64,000 nucleotides of DNA, from contig NZ_OY776574.1 in NCBI RefSeq assembly GCF_963675815.1, positions 2,908,001 to 2,972,000 on the forward strand, read 5' to 3'. Numbering within the stretch: the first letter of the stretch is position 1; each line of letters begins with the position of its first letter. Positions 17,184 to 26,652 of this stretch are shown in pieces. A program made the translations under genes and the position numbers. The notes under the pieces were generated by a model. That model saw only the letters and a program-made list of their open reading frames with translations, was not told the DNA's origin and searched no databases. Origin of the DNA: an uncultured Desulfuromusa sp. Its GTDB lineage: Bacteria; Desulfobacterota; Desulfuromonadia; Desulfuromonadales; Geopsychrobacteraceae.

Positions 17184-18020
17184 ATGAGTAGAATAGAAGA
17201 CGCTATAAAAAAGGCTTCCAGCAGCCGCAACTCGCCGACAGAAGAAAGGATAGATTTATCAATAGAAAGTCGGTCTGTTAAACGACCTAATCGCAAAAAT
17301 TCTGTTGTTGGTCGAATAAATACGTTGCTAGATGTTGTGCCGATTAAGATTACCAACTTAATGATAGCGACAGCAAGGGATGAAGAAACTGCTGTTGTTG
17401 AAGAATATAATAAATTGCGTTCAACTATAATTTCTTTAACCGAGGGGGATACATTTCTTAACACAATAATGGTAACGAGTACCGTCAGTGAAGAAGGTAA
17501 ATCAATGACGGCATTAAATTTAGCAATTTCTCTAGCAAAAGAGCATGATCATACGGTATTGCTCGTCGATACGGACTTGCGACGTCCTTCTGTGCATAAG
17601 TATCTTGATTTAAAGCCTGATTTTGGTTTGGTGCATTGCCTTCGAGATAATTTACCCATTGAAAAGGCACTAATTAAAACGGGTGTTGGTAAATTAGTTG
17701 TTTTGCCCGCAGGTGACGCAGTTAAAGACCCGGTAGATATGCTATCTTCCAATCGGATGAAAGAAATCGTCAGAGAGCTTAAATTGCGCTATCCAGAGCG
17801 CTATGTAATCTTTGATACGCCGCCAGCTCTTCCATTTGCAGACGCAGGGGTTTTGGCCGGAATAGTGGATGCTACTTTGTTTGTTGTCAGAGAAGGAAAA
17901 GCCAAGGTTGAAGATATTGTAAAAACACTTGATGATTTTAAGGAGCAACGTCTCCTTGGTGTTGTATATAATGATGCCCATACTTTTTTAAAGAGTCACG
18001 GCTATGACTATTATTATTGA
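17184..18020 (+). CDS. XrtA-associated tyrosine autokinase (BY-kinase)
   Basis: 278 aa. The Walker A region is TSTVSEEGKSMTALNLA (K106, S107; Glu replaces the usual Gly before GKS). Walker A' is LLVDTDLRRPSVHKY (D129, D131), and Walker B is VIFDTPPALPFADA. The C-terminus ends YDYYY, the tyrosine cluster that BY-kinases autophosphorylate. It works in the cytosol with the Wzz-type protein just upstream (19 bp) to regulate export. Its last 4 bp overlap a possible upstream start of the next reading frame. Confidence 0.92.
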   Translation: MSRIEDAIKKASSSRNSPTEERIDLSIESRSVKRPNRKNSVVGRINTLLDVVPIKITNLMIATARDEETAVVEEYNKLRSTIISLTEGDTFLNTIMVTSTVSEEGKSMTALNLAISLAKEHDHTVLLVDTDLRRPSVHKYLDLKPDFGLVHCLRDNLPIEKALIKTGVGKLVVLPAGDAVKDPVDMLSSNRMKEIVRELKLRYPERYVIFDTPPALPFADAGVLAGIVDATLFVVREGKAKVEDIVKTLDDFKEQRLLGVVYNDAHTFLKSHGYDYYY

Positions 18021-18055
18021 TCGACAACTTTCTTTTTAAGAATAAGGGTGGGACA

Positions 18056-19300
18056 ATGAAATCATCGCAATTAGTGTTTTTATCATTCGTGCTCTCTTGC
18101 TTTCTATCCCCTGTTTTGAACGCATGGGCCGAAATTGAGATCCATCCCCGATTAACGATCGAAGAAGAATATAATGATAATATTTTTCTTGATTCCAGAA
18201 ATGAAGAAGAGGACTGGATTACCACGATTCAGCCGGGAATCAGTTTGGATTATCGCAATCGTTCTGTTGAGGCGACGGTTGATTATTTTCTTCGCTATCG
18301 TTTTTATAAAAACAATAGTGATGAAAATCTGGAAGACTTCAAAGATGTCCAACAGGCAGATGCAACGGCACTGTTTTTTAGTGGTCGTCCTTTTACTTTG
18401 CACCTTGCAGAAACAATCAGTCGTGAGGCCATTGATACGCGTGATGATTATGAATTCAGTGATACAGAGAACAGATCGACAGTCTATCATTCTACAGTGA
18501 CCCCGGAATATCGGTTGCAATTGGCGCCAACCTTTTCATTGCTCTTTGGTTATACCTATGATCGCACTGATTACGTTGATACGCGGGGAAACGACGTTGA
18601 GGAGCATGAAGGCCATGTTTCGCTGGTGAAACAGATCTCTGCTGATTCTGAAGTGTTTGCCCGTTTTGCTTATTCTACGCAATTGTCTGATGACGATGCT
18701 GATGAGTTTGATCGCAGGGATTATACGCTGGGAATCTCTCAGCAGCTAGGTGGGCGGACGTCACTTTCCCTGGAGGGTGGCTATAGCCAGATCGAATATG
18801 ATTCGGGTTTTGATACGGATACAACAAACTGGTTGATTGATATTGCTTATCGTCTTTCTGAACCAGTGACGTTGTCTTTGGGGTATTCGCAAGATTTTGT
18901 TACCACTGCCGAAGATGGCCTTACCGAGATCAAAGAGGCAATTCTGAGGGCCGCCTACGTGAAGGAGGCAATGTCTGCGTCAACGGAATTGTTCTGGAAC
19001 AATTCCGACTATGTGCGTCTTGATCGGGAAGATGACGCTTATGGTGTTCGTGTTGATTTTTCCAGGCCTCTTGCCAGAGCGGTTGCTGCAAATTTAGATG
19101 CAGAATACGAGCGTGCTGAATTTGATGATGCAGGTGTCAATGAAGATGTGAATCGCTTGACCTTTGGTGCTTCTCTTGATTATGAATACCGGCGTTTTCT
19201 GGCGTCTCTGGGATATCGTTATCGTATGAATGAATCCGATATCGATGGCAATGATTACACCAATAATATTATTACCTTAAGTGCAACGGTCCGGTTTTAG
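18056..19300 (+). CDS. Outer-membrane beta-barrel protein of the XrtA locus
   Basis: 414 aa from the ATG at 18056, which follows GGGTGGG; upstream in-frame TTG at 18017 overlaps the kinase stop. Signal peptide about 1-27 (ending AWA). The mature part is alternating strands with aromatic ends (e.g. SLDYRNRSVEATVDYFLRYR, LSLGYSQDFVTT) and ends ATVRF, a C-terminal Phe as expected for BAM-inserted barrels. It matches the PEP-CTERM locus beta-barrel family (TIGR03016-like), which probably helps polysaccharide pass the outer membrane. Confidence 0.85.
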   Translation: MKSSQLVFLSFVLSCFLSPVLNAWAEIEIHPRLTIEEEYNDNIFLDSRNEEEDWITTIQPGISLDYRNRSVEATVDYFLRYRFYKNNSDENLEDFKDVQQADATALFFSGRPFTLHLAETISREAIDTRDDYEFSDTENRSTVYHSTVTPEYRLQLAPTFSLLFGYTYDRTDYVDTRGNDVEEHEGHVSLVKQISADSEVFARFAYSTQLSDDDADEFDRRDYTLGISQQLGGRTSLSLEGGYSQIEYDSGFDTDTTNWLIDIAYRLSEPVTLSLGYSQDFVTTAEDGLTEIKEAILRAAYVKEAMSASTELFWNNSDYVRLDREDDAYGVRVDFSRPLARAVAANLDAEYERAEFDDAGVNEDVNRLTFGASLDYEYRRFLASLGYRYRMNESDIDGNDYTNNIITLSATVRF

Positions 19301-19303
19301 CTT

Positions 19304-20446
19304 ATGTATACGGAGTTTTTTGGTCTGAGTGCCAAGCCTTTTGATCTTTTACCCAACCCTAAATTTCTCTATTTGAGTAAGGGACATCGTAAAGCTTTAA
19401 GTTATTTACAATATGGGGTTCAGGAGAACGCTGGATTTACATTGCTGACGGGTGAGGTTGGTTCAGGCAAGACGACTCTGCTCCGTGATATCATTAATAA
19501 AATCAGCGCTGACGTGACCTTGTCGATGATCTTTAATACCCGTGTTGACGGCCATCAACTTGTCGCCATGATCAATACTGATTTTGGCCTGCAGACTGAA
19601 GGCAAGGACAAGGTTCAGCTTATTACTGAATTAAATGATTTTTTATTGGAAGAATGTACTTCCAACAGGCAGCCGATCATTATTATTGATGAAGCACAGA
19701 ATCTGTCTGAAGAGGGGCTGGAAGAAATCCGTTTACTGTCCAATCTTGAGGCGGATAACTTTAAGATGGTGCAGATTATCCTGGTTGGACAGCCGGAATT
19801 AAAGCAAATCATTGCCAAACCTTCATTGCGGCAACTACGACAACGGATCAGCATCAGTTGCCATTTGAATCCCCTTAATCGGGAAGAGACAGAAGAATAT
19901 ATCTATCATCGGCTTGCGACAGTTGGCAGTCGTGATTGCGTGACTTTCCTGGAAGGAGTTTTTGACGCAATTTTCCGATTCAGTGGCGGGGTCCCTCGTC
20001 TGATTAATCTGATCTGTGATTTTCTTTTGCTGTCGGCTTTTGTCGAGGAGAGCCGAGAGATCGATATGGATCTTGTGCAAGATGCTTTAAATGAACTTTC
20101 GTTTGATGACCCTGTTTCTCAAGGGTCGGTTTTTGAGTCTCCAGGCAGAGATCACCAACCTATGAACAGTCCAATTGACCTGGATGGCCGCTTAGCGCGT
20201 ATCGAAGAAAACTATGCAAAATTGAACGCCAACCGGTCAGAGAAAGAGGCCATTCTTGAACGTCTTTCCAGTCAGGGAAGTATTCTGGAATATCTGATAA
20301 ATCAGCAACAAAATCAATTTTCACAGTTTGATGGCCAGCTGAAAAAGATTTCAGCCCAGATTGACCGATTGCGCCAAACTCTTTTAGTTGACAGTAAACG
20401 ATCTAGTGTTGAAGAGTCCATGCTTCATCGATCGAAACAAGATTAG
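19304..20446 (+). CDS. XrtA-associated ExeA-like ATPase
   Basis: 380 aa. Begins MYTEFFGLSAKPFDLLPNP, the ExeA/GspA-type start. Walker A is LTGEVGSGKTTLLRD (about 48-62), Walker B is IIIIDEAQNLS (about 123-133), and an arginine-rich sensor region follows. The C-terminus (about 285-370) is a charged coiled coil. This cytosolic AAA ATPase is a constant member of exosortase A loci (TIGR03015-like). It starts 3 bp after the beta-barrel gene. Confidence 0.9.
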   Translation: MYTEFFGLSAKPFDLLPNPKFLYLSKGHRKALSYLQYGVQENAGFTLLTGEVGSGKTTLLRDIINKISADVTLSMIFNTRVDGHQLVAMINTDFGLQTEGKDKVQLITELNDFLLEECTSNRQPIIIIDEAQNLSEEGLEEIRLLSNLEADNFKMVQIILVGQPELKQIIAKPSLRQLRQRISISCHLNPLNREETEEYIYHRLATVGSRDCVTFLEGVFDAIFRFSGGVPRLINLICDFLLLSAFVEESREIDMDLVQDALNELSFDDPVSQGSVFESPGRDHQPMNSPIDLDGRLARIEENYAKLNANRSEKEAILERLSSQGSILEYLINQQQNQFSQFDGQLKKISAQIDRLRQTLLVDSKRSSVEESMLHRSKQD

Positions 20447-20492
20447 GCGCAGATGGATGTGTTTAAAGATTTAGATCAAAATCAAAGGCTTC

Positions 20493-20606
20493 TTTGGCAC
20501 AGATGAACACAGATAAGGTCTGATTTAAGGGCAAAAGACTTTAACAATAATCTAAAAGATTGGTTTTGATCTTCATCTGTGTCAATCAGCGTGTATCTGT
20601 GGCTGA
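20493..20606. repeat. Inverted-repeat unit R1 (CACAGAT type)
   Basis: Left arm 20495-20518 (GGCACAGATGAACACAGATA) and right arm 20569-20606 (ending GTGTATCTGTGGCTG) are imperfect reverse complements around a 50-bp AT-rich spacer. It lies between the ATPase and the nucleotide-sugar dehydrogenase genes. It is a first member of the unit family described in the findings. Confidence 0.75.
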
Positions 20607-20640
20607 AACATAACTAACGCTTGTTAATTTGGAGGTTTAA

Positions 20641-21957
20641 GTGGTTACCATTGCAGAGATCGTTGGGAAACAAGCTAAAATTGCCGTTGTCGGTTTGGGT
20701 TATGTTGGTCTTCCTCTGGCGGCAGTTTTTGGAAAGAAAGTTGATGTCATCGGGTTTGAGATCCATACAGAAAAAGTGCAGCAACTTAAAGCGGGTTATG
20801 ATGCCACTGGTGAATTGACAGCCGAAGATCTGCAAAATACCACTATTGAGTACACCCTGAATCCAGAAGACTTAAAAAAAGCTGATTTCATTATAGTAAC
20901 AGTTCCAACTCCGATTGATAAAAACAATAACCCCGATTTGAGCTCTGTCGAGAAAGCCTCAAAGACAATTGGTCAGAATTTGAAAAAAGGGGCAATCATT
21001 GTTTATGAATCTACTGTTTATCCGGGAGTGACGGAAGAAATCTGTGTCCCAATTCTGGAACAAGAATCCGGTTTGAAGTGTGGCCTTGATTTTAAAGTTG
21101 GTTATTCCCCCGAGCGGATCAATCCGGGAGACAAAGTTCACACTGTAGAAAAAATCAAGAAAGTTGTCTCCGGGATGGATGACGAAACCCTGGAAACCGT
21201 TGCACAGGTCTATGAGTTGGTCATTACAGCTGGTATTCATCGTGCGTCGAGTATAAAGGTCGCTGAAGCTGCAAAAGTTATTGAGAACACCCAGCGCGAT
21301 CTCAATATTGCCTTAATAAATGAACTGGCACTGATATTCAATAAACTGGATATTTCAACACAAGATGTTCTGGCCGCTGCCGGGACCAAGTGGAACTTTC
21401 TTAAGTTTACACCGGGACTTGTTGGTGGTCATTGTATCGGTGTTGACCCCTACTATTTGACGCATAAAGCTGAACAGATCGGTTATCTGCCTCAAGTTAT
21501 CCTTGCTGGTCGACGTATCAACGATGGTATGGGCAAGTATGTTGCTGAAAATACAGTGAAACAGATGATCCGCTCCGGTAAGGTTATCAAAGGATCAAGG
21601 GTTCTTATCCTTGGTCTGACATTCAAGGAAGATGTTCCGGATATCCGCAACACCAAGGTTGTTGATATTGTCAAAGAACTGAAAGATTATGGCGTAGAAG
21701 TGTTGGTCCATGACCCTTTTGCAGATGCTGCGGAGACCTTCCATGAATATGGACTTGAATTGACCGATTTGGCTGGCGTAGGCACAGTCGATGCCGTTAT
21801 TTGTGCGGTCAGTCACCAAGTCTTTAAATCTTTAACAGTTGATAACCTGGCTGAATTTTGCAGCAATGGCAATGGTCGTGGGGTCTTGGTAGATGTTAAG
21901 AGTGCTTACCAGAAGCAGGATGTTGAAGCAGCTGGATTGAGCTACTGGTCTTTATAA
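20641..21957 (+). CDS. Nucleotide-sugar dehydrogenase, TviB/WbpA type
   Basis: 438 aa with a GTG start, GGAGG 6 bases upstream. N-terminal NAD-binding VVGLGYVGLPLA (about 16-27); catalytic block PGLVGGHCIGVDPYYL with the active Cys; C-terminal UDP-binding domain with GLTFKEDVPDIRNTK. Closest in pattern to UDP-N-acetylglucosamine/galactosamine 6-dehydrogenases (Vi antigen TviB, WbpA/WbpO) rather than UDP-glucose dehydrogenase, which is present separately at 62414. It would supply N-acetylhexosaminuronic acid to the polysaccharide. Confidence 0.87.
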   Translation: MVTIAEIVGKQAKIAVVGLGYVGLPLAAVFGKKVDVIGFEIHTEKVQQLKAGYDATGELTAEDLQNTTIEYTLNPEDLKKADFIIVTVPTPIDKNNNPDLSSVEKASKTIGQNLKKGAIIVYESTVYPGVTEEICVPILEQESGLKCGLDFKVGYSPERINPGDKVHTVEKIKKVVSGMDDETLETVAQVYELVITAGIHRASSIKVAEAAKVIENTQRDLNIALINELALIFNKLDISTQDVLAAAGTKWNFLKFTPGLVGGHCIGVDPYYLTHKAEQIGYLPQVILAGRRINDGMGKYVAENTVKQMIRSGKVIKGSRVLILGLTFKEDVPDIRNTKVVDIVKELKDYGVEVLVHDPFADAAETFHEYGLELTDLAGVGTVDAVICAVSHQVFKSLTVDNLAEFCSNGNGRGVLVDVKSAYQKQDVEAAGLSYWSL

Positions 21958-21961
21958 TCGA

Positions 21962-22062
21962 GTCCACTGATAACACGGAGAACACTGAAGGAGATAAAGA
22001 AATCATTTCTTATAGCTAAAAACGAAAAATTAATTAAGTGATTTCTGTGATCTCAGTGGATG
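21962..22062. repeat. Inverted-repeat unit R2 (TCCACTGA type)
   Basis: Left arm 21963-21993 (TCCACTGATAACACGGAGAA and on) and right arm 22037-22060 (ATTTCTGTGATCTCAGTGGA) are inverted around an AT-rich spacer. The right arm ends in the first ATG of the GxxExxY reading frame. Confidence 0.8.
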
Positions 22063-22095
22063 AGCTTGAAAAAACTGAAAAAATACGGGGGGAAG

Positions 22096-22467
22096 GTGCT
22101 GATTTACGAAAATGAATCCTTTGTGATTCGTGGCGCTATTTTTGAGGTTTATTACCAGCTTGGGCCCGGTTTTCTTGAAGCTGTTTATCAAGAATGTTTG
22201 GAGAAGGAATTTCAGGTAAGGAATATACCTTTTGTTTCACAGCCCGAGTTGGATCTTTATTACAAAGGTGAGAAACTGAATCAATTTTATAAACCGGATT
22301 TCGTTTGCTTTAACTGCATTATTTTAGAATTAAAAGCGTTATCAAAAGTATCAAATGAGCATCAAGCTCAAGTTCTAAATTACCTGAAAGCGGGACAAAT
22401 GAAATTGGGTCTGCTTGTCAATTTTGGTTCTTCCTCTAAAGTCTCTATAGACAGGTTTGTTCTGTGA
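22096..22467 (+). CDS. GxxExxY protein (PD-(D/E)XK nuclease-like), copy A
   Basis: 123 aa from GTG 22096 (preceded by a G-rich ribosome site), the family's usual length; an in-frame ATG at 22060 lies in the end of repeat R2 and would add 12 residues. The signature is LGPGFLEAVYQECL. The PD-(D/E)XK-type core is KPDFVCFNCIILELKAL: Asp, then Glu-x-Lys. The function is unknown; members are placed in the PD-(D/E)XK nuclease superfamily by fold. It interrupts the order of sugar genes, and its stop codon is inside a second right arm (22458-22487). See copy B at 28173. Confidence 0.85.
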   Translation: MLIYENESFVIRGAIFEVYYQLGPGFLEAVYQECLEKEFQVRNIPFVSQPELDLYYKGEKLNQFYKPDFVCFNCIILELKALSKVSNEHQAQVLNYLKAGQMKLGLLVNFGSSSKVSIDRFVL

Positions 22468-22487
22468 TTTCAGTGAACTCAGTGGAT
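22458..22487. repeat. Solitary right arm R2b after GxxExxY copy A
   Basis: GTTCTGTGATTTCAGTGAAC followed by TCAGTGGAT repeats the right arm of R2 (22037-22060). The GxxExxY stop (22465-22467) is the TGA within it, and galE starts 9 bp after it. Confidence 0.8.
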
Positions 22488-22495
22488 AAATACTT

Positions 22496-23512
22496 ATGAA
22501 AACAATCTTAGTTACAGGCGGGGCAGGTTATATCGGTTCCCATACCGTTGTTGAGCTTTTGGCCGCAGGTTACAGTCTGGTCATTATCGACAACCTGTGC
22601 AACTCCAGCCGTGTTGCCCTTGAGCGGGTCGAAAAGATCAGTGGTCGCACTTTGACCTTTGTCAAAGCTGATATTCGTGATGCGGAGGCTTTGGATCAAA
22701 TTTTTTCTGAACATGCTGTTGATGCCGTGATTCATTTTGCCGGGCTTAAAGCCGTTGGTGAATCGACTCAGATTCCATTGAACTACTACGACAATAATGT
22801 CAACGGAACTCTTGTTCTGCTTCAGGCAATGCAGCGTGCGGGGGTATTTAAATTAGTGTTCAGCTCTTCTGCGACCGTTTACGGTGACCCAGCCGAAGTT
22901 CCGATTCGGGAAAGTTTTCCCACCTCTGCGACGAATCCTTATGGACGAAGTAAGCTGATGATTGAAGAGATGCTGAAAGATTTGTCAGTGTCCGATCCAC
23001 GTTGGGGAATCGTGCTGTTACGCTATTTCAATCCTGTCGGTGCTCATGATTCAGGCCTTATTGGAGAAGATCCCCGGGGAATCCCAAATAATCTTGTGCC
23101 TTACGTCAGTCAGGTTGCCGTTGGGAAACTCAAAGAGTTAACCGTGTTTGGCAATGATTATCCAACCAAAGATGGTACCGGCGTGCGCGACTATATCCAT
23201 GTAGTTGATTTAGCAAAAGGGCACCTGCAGGCTTTGGAACGCATTGAGCAAGATCGGGGAGTGTTAACCTATAATCTTGGAACCGGGACAGGTTATTCTG
23301 TTCTTGATATCGTGTATGCCTTTGAGGGCGCTTCCGGACAACCGGTGCCATATCGTATTGCAGCCAGACGTTCAGGGGATATTGCTAGATGTTGGGCTGA
23401 TCCGAATTTGGCAAAGCAGGAACTTAATTGGAGCGCTGAAAAGGGTCTTGATGACATGATGCGTGACAGTTGGAACTGGCAAAAGAACAATCCACGGGGC
23501 TATGAGGTTTAG
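22496..23512 (+). CDS. galE: UDP-glucose 4-epimerase GalE
   Basis: 338 aa, family length. NAD-binding TGGAGYIGSHTVVELL at the N-terminus, SSSATVYG and YGRSKLMIEEML (Tyr and Lys of the SDR active site), and LRYFNPVGAHDSGLIGEDP, all typical of GalE. It interconverts UDP-glucose and UDP-galactose, supplying precursors for the polysaccharide. It starts 9 bp after repeat R2b. Confidence 0.95.
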   Translation: MKTILVTGGAGYIGSHTVVELLAAGYSLVIIDNLCNSSRVALERVEKISGRTLTFVKADIRDAEALDQIFSEHAVDAVIHFAGLKAVGESTQIPLNYYDNNVNGTLVLLQAMQRAGVFKLVFSSSATVYGDPAEVPIRESFPTSATNPYGRSKLMIEEMLKDLSVSDPRWGIVLLRYFNPVGAHDSGLIGEDPRGIPNNLVPYVSQVAVGKLKELTVFGNDYPTKDGTGVRDYIHVVDLAKGHLQALERIEQDRGVLTYNLGTGTGYSVLDIVYAFEGASGQPVPYRIAARRSGDIARCWADPNLAKQELNWSAEKGLDDMMRDSWNWQKNNPRGYEV

Positions 23513-23646
23513 CCACAGGTTGACACAGATAACTGCGGATGTGGGTCAATTTTTATCAAGTGTAAAGCATTTAACGGTGTCAGGGGAATTTAGATATTAA
23601 ATTTTTGTTCAGTTGTTGATTTTATCCGCTTTTATCTGTGGCAAAT
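23512..23646. repeat. Inverted-repeat unit R3 (CACAGAT type)
   Basis: Left arm 23512-23540 (GCCACAGGTTGACACAGATA) and right arm 23622-23645 (TTATCCGCTTTTATCTGTGG) flank an 80-bp AT-rich spacer. It starts at the galE stop codon and ends 17 bp before the next gene. Confidence 0.75.
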
Positions 23647-23661
23647 ACAAGGTTTTGACTG

Positions 23662-24549
23662 TTGAATACCATTAAAAACTACATGACCATCGACGTTGAA
23701 GACTACTTCCATGTTTCGGCCTTCGAAAAGCTGTCACCGCCTGATTCATGGGCTGGGAGAGAGTGTCGGGTTGAGCGTAACATGGACACTGTTCTTAATT
23801 CGCTCGACTTAAGAAATATCAAAGCGACTTTTTTTATTCTCGGTTGGGTTGCCGAACGTTATCCCCATATCGCCAAATTGATTAACAGTCAAGGTCACGA
23901 AGTTGCCAGTCATGGATATCTGCATCAACGTGTTGCTTTACAGGATCGGGAAACCTATCGACAGGATATCAGGCGTGGAAAAGCGCTTTTGGAAGATCAA
24001 ATCGGAGTTCCTGTGCTAGGCTACCGTGCTCCGAGCTATTCAATTACTCGCCAGACATCATGGGCTTTTGATGAGCTGATTGAGGCAGGTTTTGAATATG
24101 ATTCCAGCATTTTTCCGATGCAGCATGATTTTTATGGAATTCCCGATTGGCCCCGTTTTGCAGGTTACGCTGTAAAAAATGGTGATCAGTGGGAGGATCG
24201 CCCCTCGTTATCTGAAGAACAAGTGGGTATTCGTGAAATCCCCATTACAACTCTGCGATTAGGGAACAGAAACCTACCTATTGCTGGTGGGGGTTATTTC
24301 CGCCTGCTTCCATATGCTGCGACGCGCTGGGGCCTGAAGCATATCAATGAAAAGGAGCAGCAACCTTTTGTTTTTTACTTGCATCCCTGGGAGTTCGATC
24401 CGGAACAACCGCGAATGGAAGGTGCAAGTGCCAAGAGTCGGTTCAGGCATTATTTGAATCTGAATAAAACCAAACAGCGCTTTGAGCGACTGCTCGATGA
24501 TTTTGAGTTTCAACCAATTGCAGCTGGATTGGGACTGGGTAATAACTAA
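23662..24549 (+). CDS. XrtA system polysaccharide deacetylase
   Basis: 295 aa with TTG start at 23662 (AAGG upstream); an ATG at 23683 is an alternative. N-terminal TIDVEDYFHVSAFE (catalytic Asp), then SHGYLHQRV (metal His) and HPWEFDPEQPRM, matching the DUF3473-containing deacetylase of exosortase A loci (TIGR03006-like). Cytosolic or periplasmic placement is unclear, as no signal peptide is present. It probably removes N-acetyl groups from the polysaccharide or its precursor. Directly followed by the amidotransferase. Confidence 0.9.
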   Translation: MNTIKNYMTIDVEDYFHVSAFEKLSPPDSWAGRECRVERNMDTVLNSLDLRNIKATFFILGWVAERYPHIAKLINSQGHEVASHGYLHQRVALQDRETYRQDIRRGKALLEDQIGVPVLGYRAPSYSITRQTSWAFDELIEAGFEYDSSIFPMQHDFYGIPDWPRFAGYAVKNGDQWEDRPSLSEEQVGIREIPITTLRLGNRNLPIAGGGYFRLLPYAATRWGLKHINEKEQQPFVFYLHPWEFDPEQPRMEGASAKSRFRHYLNLNKTKQRFERLLDDFEFQPIAAGLGLGNN

Positions 24550-26529
24550 ATGTGTGGTATAGCAGGAATCTTTACAGCGAGACAGGTGGATCAGAACACC
24601 GAAGACACTGTTGCCAAGATGATCACTATGCTTCGTCATCGGGGTCCAGATGAGTCAGGACTCTATCGTGATGGAGATATTTGCCTTGGTCACGCACGTT
24701 TAAGTATTCTTGGTTTAGAATGTGGTGTGCAGCCAATTTCAAACGCTGATGAATCCTTGTGGATTGTCTATAACGGAGAGGTCTTTAATTATCTTGAATT
24801 ACAAGAAGATCTAATCCAGAAAGGGTATCAATTCACAACGGGTACCGATACCGAAGTTGTTCTGGCTATGTATCAGGAGTATGGCTCCGATTGCCTTTCG
24901 CATTTCAACGGTCAATTTGCAATTGCTATATGGGACCGCCCCAAAAAAGAACTTTTCCTCGCCCGGGACCGGGTCGGAATTCGACCGCTATTCTACACGA
25001 TACAAGGTGGAAAGTTCAGGTTTGCGTCTGAAATTAAAGCTATTTTTGCCGATCCGGAAGTAACTCGTTCCATTGATTCTGAATCACTCAGTCAGATATT
25101 TACTTTTTGGACTACAATTACCCCCAAGACTGCTTTCAAGAATATCTTTGAGTTGCCTTCTGGACATTTTATGACTGTCAGTGAGCAGGGTGTTTCTGCT
25201 CCCAAAGCGTATTGGCAGATTCCTTATGCGACTCCTGATGATACTTGGCAGAGAACTTTTGCTGAAGCTAAAGAACAATTAAAAGAACTCCTGACCGATG
25301 CTATCCGTTTGCGTTTGCGGGCTGATGTTCCGGTGGGTGCTTATCTCAGTGGTGGGTTGGACTCCTCCATTTTAACCTCACTTATCGCTAAAAACTTCAA
25401 TAATCACTTGAGGACTTTTTCCTTGAGTTTTCAGGAAAGTAATTTTGACGAATCAGTTTATCAAAAGGAGATGGTTCGTCATCTCGGCACAAAACATAGT
25501 GACGTTCGCGTGTCGAATGAACAAGTTCGAGATAACTTCTCTCAGGTCATCTGGCAATGTGAGAAACCACTATTGCGCACCGGTCCCGTCCCGTTGTTTT
25601 CTTTGTCAAAACTGGTCAGGGACAGTCAGTTTAAAGTTGTTTTGACCGGGGAAGGGGCGGATGAAATTTTTGGTGGCTATAATATATTCAAAGAAGCAAA
25701 ATTGCGTCGTTTCTGGGCCCGTCAGCCTGATTCCAAATGGCGTCCATTATTGGTGGAACGACTTTATCCCTATATATTCAAGGATCCTGCTCGTGCGAGA
25801 ATGTTTCTACAAAAATTCTTTGCAGTGAAAGCAGAAGATCTTGTTGATCCGTTTTTTTCACACCAGATTCGTTGGCGCAATAGTGGGAAAAATAAAACCT
25901 TCTTTTCGGCTAGGATGCAAGCAGAATTGACGAACTATGATCCGTATTCTTCACTTGTGGATCGGTTGCCAAAAACATTTAGTACGCAAGATTCGTTTTC
26001 AAAAGCACAGTTTCTCGAAATGGATATTTTTCTCTCAAACTATTTGCTGTCTTCCCAAGGTGATAGAGTGGGGATGGGAAATTCAATTGAACTTCGCGTC
26101 CCTTTCCTCGATCACCGGGTCATTGAATTCGCGTCTAAGCTTCCCGCACACTGGAAAATTAAAGGTTTGAATGAAAAATATATTCTGAAAGAAGCCTTTA
26201 AAGGGCTTGTACCGGACAACATTCTTATCCGTGCTAAACAACCATACCGGGCGCCGATAAAAGAATCTTTTTTGACCGATGATTCTAGCTCGTTTATTCA
26301 TGATCTTTTGTCCCGTGATGCAATTAATCAAGCAGGATACTTTGATGCAAAAAAGGTTTCTTTTTTACGTAAAAAATTCACAACTGAATCGAAACAGCCA
26401 GCAAATGAAGTGCAAAATATGGCTTTAGTTGGGATCTTGTCGACACAGTTGTTGCACCAGCAGTTTGTTGAAGATTTCGATCCACGGAAGATAGAACCGG
26501 TGGTTCCAGATCGATTGGTGAGAAAATAA
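24550..26529 (+). CDS. XrtA-associated asparagine synthase-like amidotransferase 1
   Basis: 659 aa. Class II glutaminase domain with Cys2 nucleophile (MCGIAGIF), RHRGPDESG and YNGEVFNY. The C-terminal synthetase domain has the PP-loop SGGLDSS at about 267-273 and GEGADEIFGGY. This family (TIGR03108-like) is a marker of exosortase A loci and probably amidates a sugar carboxylate rather than aspartate. The start codon follows the deacetylase stop with no gap. A second, different AsnB lies at 45367. Confidence 0.92.
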   Translation: MCGIAGIFTARQVDQNTEDTVAKMITMLRHRGPDESGLYRDGDICLGHARLSILGLECGVQPISNADESLWIVYNGEVFNYLELQEDLIQKGYQFTTGTDTEVVLAMYQEYGSDCLSHFNGQFAIAIWDRPKKELFLARDRVGIRPLFYTIQGGKFRFASEIKAIFADPEVTRSIDSESLSQIFTFWTTITPKTAFKNIFELPSGHFMTVSEQGVSAPKAYWQIPYATPDDTWQRTFAEAKEQLKELLTDAIRLRLRADVPVGAYLSGGLDSSILTSLIAKNFNNHLRTFSLSFQESNFDESVYQKEMVRHLGTKHSDVRVSNEQVRDNFSQVIWQCEKPLLRTGPVPLFSLSKLVRDSQFKVVLTGEGADEIFGGYNIFKEAKLRRFWARQPDSKWRPLLVERLYPYIFKDPARARMFLQKFFAVKAEDLVDPFFSHQIRWRNSGKNKTFFSARMQAELTNYDPYSSLVDRLPKTFSTQDSFSKAQFLEMDIFLSNYLLSSQGDRVGMGNSIELRVPFLDHRVIEFASKLPAHWKIKGLNEKYILKEAFKGLVPDNILIRAKQPYRAPIKESFLTDDSSSFIHDLLSRDAINQAGYFDAKKVSFLRKKFTTESKQPANEVQNMALVGILSTQLLHQQFVEDFDPRKIEPVVPDRLVRK

Positions 26530-26557
26530 TTCAGTTTTTAGTGTAGTGCTAAGAATA

Positions 26558-26621
26558 AGTCCACGGAGGACACGGAAGAACTCTCTTCTGGTTTTCAGTG
26601 TTTTCTGTGCTTTCAGTGGAT
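26558..26621. repeat. Inverted-repeat unit R4 (TCCACNGA type)
   Basis: Left arm 26559-26580 (GTCCACGGAGGACACGGAAG) and right arm 26594-26620 (ending CTGTGCTTTCAGTGGA) form the shortest unit, with about a 15-bp spacer. It lies between the amidotransferase and the NadE-like gene. Confidence 0.78.
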
Positions 26622-26652
26622 TGGGTATTTGAATATAGAAATGGAGTAAGTC